This document shows positions 1 through 5,459 of a stretch of 5,567 nt of DNA, piece after piece. Source of the DNA: an uncultured bacterium (GTDB taxonomy: Bacteria; Cyanobacteriota; Vampirovibrionia; Gastranaerophilales; Gastranaerophilaceae). Each line of letters starts with the position of its first letter. Position 1 is the first letter of the stretch. Below the pieces are notes generated by a model. It was not told where the DNA came from, made no database searches, and was given only the letters and a program-made list of their open reading frames with translations. The position numbers and the translations under genes are program-made. The DNA lies in NCBI GenBank assembly GCA_949286405.1, contig CASECH010000137.1:1-5567 (forward strand). The letters run 5' to 3'.

Positions 1-633
1 TATTCAATGCTATCCCAAAACCTTTTAAAGTCACAGGTAGACTTTGGAGGTTTACCTGGTTGTTATTACTATTCAACTGGTTGTCTTTCTCATAAATGTG
101 TAGAATACAATGATAATGGGACATGTAAACGTTATGAAATGTCTGATGGCTCACCACTAGTAGGTGATGTGTGTGGTCCAACTTATGATTGTACAGAGTT
201 TAGTGCATTGTTTGTAAAAAATCTGAAAGTAGTAAAAGTATGTGATAAAAATGCATATAGTAAAGGTTGTTTAGCATATATAAAAGGTGCGGATGAAATC
301 CAGAAAGAAAATAATCCGGATTTGTCTGATGAGGAAATTAACAAGGATATTTCTGCGGCATATTCTGGTTTATATGGAAGTAAAATTCGTGATAATGCAA
401 TAGCATATGTCCTTTCAGATGGTCAGGTGTTATTTTCATCTAATTACCCTTTTAAATCGATGCTTTTTGCTGTTGATATAAATGGACCTAAGGGCCCAAA
501 TAAGTGGGGGTATGATGTCTTTGATTTCATGACGACAGGAGATACAAGCTCTGGAATTAAAATAAAAGGGCGTAATTTAGCAGAAAAAGGTGGTATTTCT
601 GCATGGAATATGATAATTAATATGAGTAAGTAA
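1..633 (+). CDS. Cys-rich type II secretion/type IV pilin-like (pseudopilin) protein, 5'-truncated by the window
   Basis: The frame is open from base 1 (codons TAT TCA precede the first ATG at 7), so the true start lies upstream and 210 C-terminal residues are visible. I see eight cysteines in the first 90 residues (fragment positions 21, 28, 33, 42, 58, 64, 81, 90), suggesting disulfides in an exported protein. A DG turn follows at 140-141, then DINGPKGPNKWGYDVF at 159-174, ending close to the C-terminus. From family knowledge, I associate this Asp/Gly/Asn-rich loop next to GPNKWGxDxF with prepilin-type N-methylation proteins abundant in Gastranaerophilales; it resembles the Asp-rich, possibly Ca-binding loops of major pseudopilins. 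The defining N-terminal prepilin signal and hydrophobic helix would be upstream, so the assignment cannot be confirmed here. It faces typA tail to tail and shares a terminator with it. The family call is moderately sure; the specific role (pilus, secretion or adhesin subunit) is unknown. Confidence 0.72.
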   Translation, partial: YSMLSQNLLKSQVDFGGLPGCYYYSTGCLSHKCVEYNDNGTCKRYEMSDGSPLVGDVCGPTYDCTEFSALFVKNLKVVKVCDKNAYSKGCLAYIKGADEIQKENNPDLSDEEINKDISAAYSGLYGSKIRDNAIAYVLSDGQVLFSSNYPFKSMLFAVDINGPKGPNKWGYDVFDFMTTGDTSSGIKIKGRNLAEKGGISAWNMIINMSK

Positions 634-636
634 GAA

Positions 637-665
637 AACAAAAGAGGCTTAACGCCTCTTTTGTT
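637..665. terminator. Bidirectional intrinsic terminator between the pseudopilin-like gene and typA
   Basis: Bases 637-648 pair perfectly with 654-665 (12 bp, core CAAAAGAGGC / GCCTCTTTTG) around a 5-base loop TTAAC. On the minus strand the stem is followed by a U-rich tract (TTTTGTTTTCTT, partly in the stem), a good intrinsic terminator for typA. On the plus strand the U-rich right arm (CTCTTTTGTT) can end the upstream gene, whose stop codon lies 3 bases before the stem. The typA stop codon (664-666) overlaps the foot of the stem. Confidence 0.88.
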
Positions 666-2463
666 AGTTGTATATTTTTCTGTTTAGATCAGCTTTTCTA
701 ATTCTTACATTTTCTGGAGTAATTTCAACCAGTTCATCTTCTGCAATGTATTCCATACATTCTTCAAGAGCCATTTCTTTATGAGCTTGAAGTGTTACCA
801 TCACATCAGCTGTCGCACTTCTCATATTTGTAAGTTTTTTAGTTTTGCAAATGTTAACTACAATGTCTTGAGGTTTGTTGCACTCTCCAATAATCATTCC
901 TCTATAAACTTTAGTTTTTGGAGTGATAAAAAATGTCCCTCTATCTTCATATTGAGCTAATGCGTATGGAACTGCTTCACCTTGTTCGTGTGCAATAATA
1001 GAGCCGTTTCTTTGACGTGGAATATCACCTGCATAAGGTCTGTATTCAAGATATGTATGGTACATAATACCTTCACCTCTTGTCATTCTGATGAATTCAC
1101 TTCTAAATCCGATAAGTCCTCTTGCAGGGATGTGGAATGTTAGATTTGTTCTTCCATTAGCGGAGAACATATCTTTCATTTCAGCTTTTCTTCCTGCAAG
1201 TCTTTCTATTGCACTACCTGCATATGCTTCAGGTACATCTACAATCAAGTTTTCGTAAGGTTCACATTTTTGTCCGTCAATAGTTTTGTAGATTACTTCA
1301 GGTTTTGATACTTGGAATTCATATCCTTCTCTACGCATTGTTTCTATTAAAATTCCTAAATGTAATTCTCCACGTCCTGAAACTCTGAATACATCTGTAC
1401 TATCTGTATCTTCTACACGTAAACTAACATTCTTTTCCAGTTCATCGTATAGTCTTTTTCTCAATTGTCTTGATGTTACAAACTTTCCTTCTGTTCCGGC
1501 AAATGGGCTGTCATTTACAGAGAAATTCATTTGTAATGTTGGTTCGTCAATTTTGATTAAAGGTAGTGGTTGAGGATTATCAAGAGAACAAATACTTTCA
1601 CCTATTTGAATATCAGAGAAACCTGCAATTCCTACTATATCTCCTGCACAAGCTTCTTCGATTTCAACTCTTCCTAAATCATGGAAGCCAAACAGTTTTG
1701 TGATTTTACCTCTTTCTTGAGATCCGTCAGCATGAACAACACATACTTGTTCTTGTGATTTAACAGTACCATTTTCGATACGTCCTATTACGATACGACC
1801 AACATATTCATTATAGTCAAGAGTTGTTGCTCTAAATTGTAATGGCTGTGTAGCATCTCCTGTAGGAGCTTTGATATTTTCAAGAATGCAATCAAGTAAA
1901 GGTACCATATCTTTTCTTTCATCATCCAAATCTTTTATTGCAAAACCATTCAAGCTGCTTGAGAAAATAAACGGAAAGTCAATTAAATCTTCTCTATCGG
2001 TTAGTTCTGTAAATAAGTCAAATACTTTATCAAGAGCTGTTAAAGGTTCTGCTGCAGGTTTATCAATTTTGTTGATAACAACAATAATTTTTAGTCCTAA
2101 TTCTAATGCCTTTGACAATACAAATCTTGTCTGTGGCATTGGACCTTCTGCTGCATCTACAATTAGTAAAGCTCCATCTACCATACCAAGTACACGTTCT
2201 ACCTCTCCGCCAAAGTCTGCGTGACCTGGAGTATCTACTACGTTAATCTTAGTATCTTTGTAGTTTATTGAAATATTTTTTGATAAAATTGTAATTCCAC
2301 GTTCTCTTTCTAAATCATTGCTGTCAAGTACTCTTTCTTGTACCTGCTGATTAGCTCTGAAAGCTCCGGCTTGTTTTAACAAGCAGTCAACAAGGGTTGT
2401 TTTACCATGGTCTACGTGTGCAATAATTGCGATATTTCTTATCTTTTCATTAGTGTTTGTCAT
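664..2463 (-). CDS. typA: TypA/BipA ribosome-associated GTPase
   Basis: TypA is an EF-G-like translational GTPase that binds the 70S/50S ribosome in the cytoplasm and supports large-subunit assembly and stress or low-temperature growth. All GTP-binding motifs are visible: G1 AHVDHGKT (residues 15-22), switch I RERGITI (53-59), G3 DTPGHAD (77-83), G4 NKID (131-134) and G5 around SSLNG (169-173). A domain II beta-barrel begins near 205, then an EF-G III-like block with SGRGELHLGILIETMRREG, a domain V-like block (VPEAYAGSAIERLAGRKAEM), and the TypA-specific C-terminal domain with RGLIGFRSEFIRMTRGEG and LTNMRSA. EF-G domain IV is absent, as expected for TypA. At 599 residues the length is normal. 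The start is supported by an AGGGA Shine-Dalgarno a few bases upstream and by alignment of the N-terminus with known TypA proteins. It has its own promoter and ends in the shared hairpin. Nothing looks damaged. Confidence 0.98.
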   Translation of the reverse strand: MTNTNEKIRNIAIIAHVDHGKTTLVDCLLKQAGAFRANQQVQERVLDSNDLERERGITILSKNISINYKDTKINVVDTPGHADFGGEVERVLGMVDGALLIVDAAEGPMPQTRFVLSKALELGLKIIVVINKIDKPAAEPLTALDKVFDLFTELTDREDLIDFPFIFSSSLNGFAIKDLDDERKDMVPLLDCILENIKAPTGDATQPLQFRATTLDYNEYVGRIVIGRIENGTVKSQEQVCVVHADGSQERGKITKLFGFHDLGRVEIEEACAGDIVGIAGFSDIQIGESICSLDNPQPLPLIKIDEPTLQMNFSVNDSPFAGTEGKFVTSRQLRKRLYDELEKNVSLRVEDTDSTDVFRVSGRGELHLGILIETMRREGYEFQVSKPEVIYKTIDGQKCEPYENLIVDVPEAYAGSAIERLAGRKAEMKDMFSANGRTNLTFHIPARGLIGFRSEFIRMTRGEGIMYHTYLEYRPYAGDIPRQRNGSIIAHEQGEAVPYALAQYEDRGTFFITPKTKVYRGMIIGECNKPQDIVVNICKTKKLTNMRSATADVMVTLQAHKEMALEECMEYIAEDELVEITPENVRIRKADLNRKIYN

Positions 2464-2500
2464 AATTCCCTGCCATTTATATGATTTAAGTAACTAGTTT

Positions 2501-2517
2501 AGTGTATTTATTACACT
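2501..2517. repeat. Small inverted repeat at the predicted typA transcription start
   Basis: AGTGTA (2501-2506) and TACACT (2512-2517) form a perfect 6-bp inverted repeat around TTTAT. It lies just downstream of the predicted typA -10 box, overlapping the expected transcription start (about 2514), so it would be an operator-like site or a weak hairpin at the mRNA 5' end. It is short and AT-rich, so chance is possible. No regulator is implied by the sequence. Confidence 0.35.
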
Positions 2518-2520
2518 TTA

Positions 2521-2549
2521 ATTTTATATCATAAATAATTAATTTTCAA
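2521..2549 (-). promoter_or_regulatory. Predicted sigma70-type promoter of typA
   Basis: On the minus strand, TTGAAA (2549-2544) is followed after exactly 17 bases by TAAAAT (2526-2521); each hexamer differs from consensus at one position. The -35 lies immediately after the transporter stop codon. Predicted start is near 2514, giving a leader of about 50 bases ending in an AGGGA Shine-Dalgarno. AT-rich DNA produces such matches by chance, but spacing and placement are right. Confidence 0.6.
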
Positions 2550-2551
2550 GC

Positions 2552-3952
2552 TTAATGTGTAGTTTTGTGAGGCTTGTATGCTATGTATGCAAAAGTTAGA
2601 CAAGTCAAGCCAAACAAGATTCCAAAGCACATTGTAACTTTATATGCTGTTAAAAATGCTAAATCATAAATTTTGCCGTTTTCTAAAAATATATTTCTAA
2701 ATGTTTCAAATAGGGTAATTGTCACTGCAACACCAAGAATGTTTCCCATATTCCTAGAAAGAGCCAGTATCCCTGAAGCAAGCCCAAGTTGTTCTGATTC
2801 AACACTTGTCATAATTGCGTTGTTAGATGGTGATTGGAAAAGTCCGTTTCCTATTCCCATAATCCCTGAAGCTAAAACAATTTGCCACATTGCAGCATTT
2901 TTTCCGTAAAGTGTGAACATTAACAATGCGATACAATACACGCAAGGGCCTGCGATAGTTAGGTATCTGCTTCCATATTTCCCTGATAATCGCCCTGCAA
3001 TCGGTGCAATTATTGATAAAGTTACTGAGTAAGGTAAAATTAGCAATCCTGTAAGCATAGCATTGTATTTTAGGATTTCTTGTAAAAAGAAAGGAAGAAG
3101 TATGCTGTTTGTGTACATTGCCATATATGACATCATAACTGCAAGGTTCCCAAATGTGAAAGGTTTAATTTTAAACATTTCAAAATTAATTAGTGGATAA
3201 TTGAAATGATGATCTCTTATATAGAATAGAACGCCAAATATCAATGTGACTATACCTAAAGTTATGATTTTTAACGAATTCCATCCCCATGTATGTCCTT
3301 CAGAAATTGCAAGTAAAAGTGCAAATAAACTAATTGTAAAATAGAAAAATCCTCGATAGTCAAATTTGAAATTTTTGATATCTGTTTTTACGTTATGCGG
3401 TAACATTTTCCAAGCATAATATGAACCTATTAATGCTACAGGAATGCAAGGTATAAAAACAGAATGCCAACCAAATGCATTAATAAGAATTCCTCCAAGT
3501 GCAGGACCGCTCATTCCTCCTATTGCAACTATACAACCATTTAGGCCAAGAGCTTTGCCTCTTTTTTCATTTTTAAAAATACTTGCTATAATTGCCTGTG
3601 CATTAGAAAGCATAATTGATGCACCAAGAGCTTCTATACATCTATAAGCTATTAACAGCCAAAAATTCTCTGCAGTTGTATTTAACAAAGCTCCAAGAGC
3701 AAAAATTCCAAAACCGGTTGCGTATAACTTATTTTTAGGAAATATATCACCAAGCTTGCCAAAAAATGGAAGGAAAACGGTTAGTACGAGCATATAAGCA
3801 ATCATTACCCACTGAATTTGGCTCATAGTAACATGCAAGTCTACAGCCATTGGGTATAATGCCAGATTTACAGTGGTAGAATCTAGCATGGCAATAAAAT
3901 TACCTATTGCTGTGATTACAAACATAGTCCATTTAAGTTCGTGTGTATGCAT
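2552..3952 (-). CDS. MFS transporter, DHA2-type (14 transmembrane segment) drug/proton antiporter-like
   Basis: This is an inner-membrane major facilitator protein, 466 residues and almost wholly hydrophobic, with spacing suited to about 14 helices. Visible motifs: D1-like LDSTTVNLAL in helix 1 (residues 23-32, Asp24); motif A GKLGDIFPKNK after helix 2 (65-75, with Pro72 where Gly is usual); a motif B-like R104-C-I-E107-A-L-G110; and motif C GGMSGPALGG (145-154), characteristic of drug/H+ antiporters. The conserved W/F segment after motif C (GWHSVFIPCIP) is also present. By family it should export small amphipathic compounds using the proton gradient, but the substrate cannot be read from sequence. 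The start at 3952 gives a normal MFS N-terminus (short tail, then helix 1), yet no Shine-Dalgarno precedes it. The gene follows the glmU terminator and precedes typA with no clear terminator of its own. It could equally transport a metabolite or siderophore. Confidence 0.93.
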   Translation of the reverse strand: MHTHELKWTMFVITAIGNFIAMLDSTTVNLALYPMAVDLHVTMSQIQWVMIAYMLVLTVFLPFFGKLGDIFPKNKLYATGFGIFALGALLNTTAENFWLLIAYRCIEALGASIMLSNAQAIIASIFKNEKRGKALGLNGCIVAIGGMSGPALGGILINAFGWHSVFIPCIPVALIGSYYAWKMLPHNVKTDIKNFKFDYRGFFYFTISLFALLLAISEGHTWGWNSLKIITLGIVTLIFGVLFYIRDHHFNYPLINFEMFKIKPFTFGNLAVMMSYMAMYTNSILLPFFLQEILKYNAMLTGLLILPYSVTLSIIAPIAGRLSGKYGSRYLTIAGPCVYCIALLMFTLYGKNAAMWQIVLASGIMGIGNGLFQSPSNNAIMTSVESEQLGLASGILALSRNMGNILGVAVTITLFETFRNIFLENGKIYDLAFLTAYKVTMCFGILFGLTCLTFAYIAYKPHKTTH

Positions 3953-3958
3953 AATTCA

Positions 3959-3967
3959 ATTTTATCA
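3959..3967 (-). promoter_or_regulatory. Candidate extended -10 promoter of the MFS transporter
   Basis: On the minus strand, TGATAAAAT (3967-3959) matches an extended -10 element (TG, one base, TAAAAT). Counting six discriminator bases puts the start at or next to the A of the ATG (3952), i.e. a leaderless mRNA, consistent with the missing Shine-Dalgarno. The -35 position is poor (TTTTAT). An alternative -10, TATAGT (3984-3979), lies 15-16 bases from weak -35 matches inside the glmU terminator arm. Neither is strong. Confidence 0.3.
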
Positions 3968-3983
3968 CGAATAGTTTTACTAT

Positions 3984-4022
3984 AAAAAATAAAATCCCCT
4001 TGCAAAAAATTTGCAAGAGGAT
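3984..4022 (-). terminator. Intrinsic terminator of glmU
   Basis: Bases 3994-4006 pair with 4010-4022 (13 positions, 3-base loop). The one imperfect pair (3998/4018) is C-A on the plus strand but a G-U wobble in minus-strand RNA, showing that the hairpin serves the minus strand. It is followed on that strand by TTTATTTTTT (3993-3984). It lies about 43 bases after the glmU stop and ends about 30 bases before the transporter start, separating the two genes. Confidence 0.9.
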
Positions 4023-4065
4023 ATAAAAATTATTTCATTCATTCTCCGTTTTTTAAGTTTTTATT

Positions 4066-5334
4066 TTAATGTTTTACCCAGTTTTCAATAACTCTTAACT
4101 GAGCTCTTGTTAGAGCAAGTGCCCATTTGCCTATATTTTTTGTGATAACACTTCCTGCTCCAATATTTGTACCTTCATCTATTTCTACAGGAGCTACAAG
4201 TACAGTGTTTGATCCGATTTTTACGTTATCTTTTAGAATAGTTTTACTTTTGGTTTTTGAAATTGGGTCATAATTTGCAGTAATTGTACCTGCACCGATA
4301 TTTATATTTGCTCCGAGTTCTGCGTCTCCTATGTAGCTGAGATGTCCTGCATTAGTATTGTGGTCGATTTTTGATTTTTTTACTTCTACAAAATTTCCTA
4401 TTTTACAGTTATCAGCTATTTCGACACCACCCCTTAGGTGAGCACAAGGACCGATTTTGCAGTTGGAACCTATTTTATTTTTTCCTTCAATATAAGTTGC
4501 AGGATATATAATTGTATCAGCACCTATTTCTGTATCTTCTGAAATCCATGTGCTTTGTGGATCTACGATAGTGACTCCGTTATCCATTAAAGAGTTCAAT
4601 TTTCTTGTATTCATTATTTTTGTTGCGGTTGCAAGGTTTGAACGAGAGTTTATTCCGTAAATTTCTTCGTTGTTTTGCATAATATAAGCATTTACGTTAA
4701 GCTTGTTCTTTTTGCCCCATTCGATTATGTCTGTAAGATAGTATTCTCCTTGAGCATTATTGCTGGTAAGTTGAGAAAATGCAGGTTTAATCTTTTCCCA
4801 GTTGAGGCAGTAAATTCCTGCATTAACTTCTTTAACTGCTTTTTGGTCTGGGGTTGCATCTTTTTCTTCTACGATGCATTTTAGTGAATTATCAGTATCT
4901 CTGATAATTCTTCCATAGTTAGTCGGGTTTTCAAAAATTGTACTCATTACTGTTAAATCAGAGTTGTTTTGACTGTGGTAGTCGATGAATTCCTGTAATG
5001 TTTTTTCTGTAATAAGAGGAGTATCACCACAAAGAATAATCACTTGTCCTTTAAAATTTTCTAGTGAAGGACATACCATTGATACTGCATGGCCTGTACC
5101 AAGTTGAGGAGATTGAAGAACTGTTTTTGCACTATTGTAATTTTTTTCAACGTATTCAGTTACTTCTTCCGCGTGATGACCAACTATTACAAATGATTCG
5201 TTTACTAGATTTTTAACATTATCCAAAACGTATCCCAAAAGAGGCTTTTCAAAAATTTTATGTAATACTTTTGGAGTATTTGATTTCATTCGAGTGCCTT
5301 TTCCGGCTGCTAAAATTACTGCTTTAGTTTCCAT
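4066..5334 (-). CDS. glmU: Bifunctional GlmU: GlcNAc-1-phosphate uridyltransferase / glucosamine-1-phosphate acetyltransferase, compact form
   Basis: GlmU makes UDP-GlcNAc in the cytoplasm in two steps: acetylation of GlcN-1-P with acetyl-CoA, then uridylyl transfer from UTP; the product feeds peptidoglycan and lipopolysaccharide. N-terminal domain (about 1-230): LAAGKGTRM with Arg15, Lys22, QSPQLGTGHA with Gln74, GDTPL with Asp104, Gly141, Glu156, Asn171, Asn229. C-terminal left-handed beta-helix: Arg301, Lys319, catalytic His331 in HLSYIGD, Tyr334, Asn345, Asn354-Tyr355, Lys360, Ser375, Ala393, Arg410, matching the E. coli residues 333, 351, 363, 366, 377, 386-387, 392, 405, 423 and 440. 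Both active sites therefore look intact. At 422 residues it is 34 shorter than the E. coli protein (456), and the residue offsets put the whole deficit between Asn229 and Arg301, about two helix coils. The start has a good AAGGAGAG Shine-Dalgarno (5348-5341). It has its own promoter and terminator, so is probably monocistronic. Confidence 0.97.
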   Translation of the reverse strand: METKAVILAAGKGTRMKSNTPKVLHKIFEKPLLGYVLDNVKNLVNESFVIVGHHAEEVTEYVEKNYNSAKTVLQSPQLGTGHAVSMVCPSLENFKGQVIILCGDTPLITEKTLQEFIDYHSQNNSDLTVMSTIFENPTNYGRIIRDTDNSLKCIVEEKDATPDQKAVKEVNAGIYCLNWEKIKPAFSQLTSNNAQGEYYLTDIIEWGKKNKLNVNAYIMQNNEEIYGINSRSNLATATKIMNTRKLNSLMDNGVTIVDPQSTWISEDTEIGADTIIYPATYIEGKNKIGSNCKIGPCAHLRGGVEIADNCKIGNFVEVKKSKIDHNTNAGHLSYIGDAELGANINIGAGTITANYDPISKTKSKTILKDNVKIGSNTVLVAPVEIDEGTNIGAGSVITKNIGKWALALTRAQLRVIENWVKH

Positions 5335-5361
5335 TTTATTCTCTCCTTATATGATGCTACA

Positions 5362-5390
5362 ATTTTACTATTTCCACTTTTAAGTGTCAA
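5362..5390 (-). promoter_or_regulatory. Strong sigma70-type promoter of glmU
   Basis: On the minus strand, consensus TTGACA (5390-5385) is followed by a 17-base spacer and TAAAAT (5367-5362, one mismatch). The predicted start, near 5355, leaves a leader of about 20 bases containing AAGGAGAG before the glmU ATG. This is the best promoter match in the window. Confidence 0.82.
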
Positions 5391-5399
5391 TTTAAAACA

Positions 5400-5428
5400 T
5401 TGAAATTTTTATACATATAGTGTATAAT
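5400..5428 (+). promoter_or_regulatory. Strong sigma70-type promoter, divergent from glmU
   Basis: TTGAAA (5400-5405), a 17-base spacer and consensus TATAAT (5423-5428) read rightwards. The -35 box is only nine bases from the glmU -35 box on the other strand, so the two promoters are back to back. The predicted start, near 5435, gives a leader of about 25 bases to the ATG at 5460. Confidence 0.8.
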
Positions 5429-5447
5429 GAATTTATTGTCTACCAAG

Positions 5448-5454
5448 AAAGGAG
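5448..5454 (+). promoter_or_regulatory. Ribosome binding site deciding the start at 5460
   Basis: AAAGGAG ends five bases before ATG 5460-5462, a near-ideal Shine-Dalgarno. With the promoter at 5400-5428 it argues that translation really begins at 5460, even though the frame closes 14 codons later in the sequence as given. Confidence 0.72.
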
Positions 5455-5459
5455 CTTTT

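Noticed and set aside
444..641. Minus-strand open frame opposite the pseudopilin-like gene
   Set aside because: It is antisense to the conserved GPNKWGYDVF region and lies beyond the typA terminator, with no promoter or ribosome site.
1871..2224. Plus-strand open frame of 117 codons inside typA
   Set aside because: It lies wholly antisense to a conserved typA region encoding GTP-binding motifs, and its low-complexity Ser/Thr/Pro-rich translation resembles no protein.
2673..2909. Plus-strand open frame within the transporter gene
   Set aside because: Antisense shadow of helix-coding sequence, with no promoter or Shine-Dalgarno of its own; the same applies to 3444-3647.
3971..3983. Inverted repeat ATAGT-TTT-ACTAT upstream of the transporter
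   Set aside because: Five-base AT-rich arms are expected by chance here, and there is no support as an operator.
3980..4042. A 20-codon minus-strand ORF after glmU with GGAGA before its ATG
   Set aside because: The purine run abuts the ATG with almost no spacing, and the frame runs straight through the glmU terminator hairpin and U tract, so it is most likely a by-product of AT-rich terminator sequence.
4675..4884. Plus-strand open frame within glmU
   Set aside because: Antisense to conserved uridyltransferase-domain coding sequence; no start signals.
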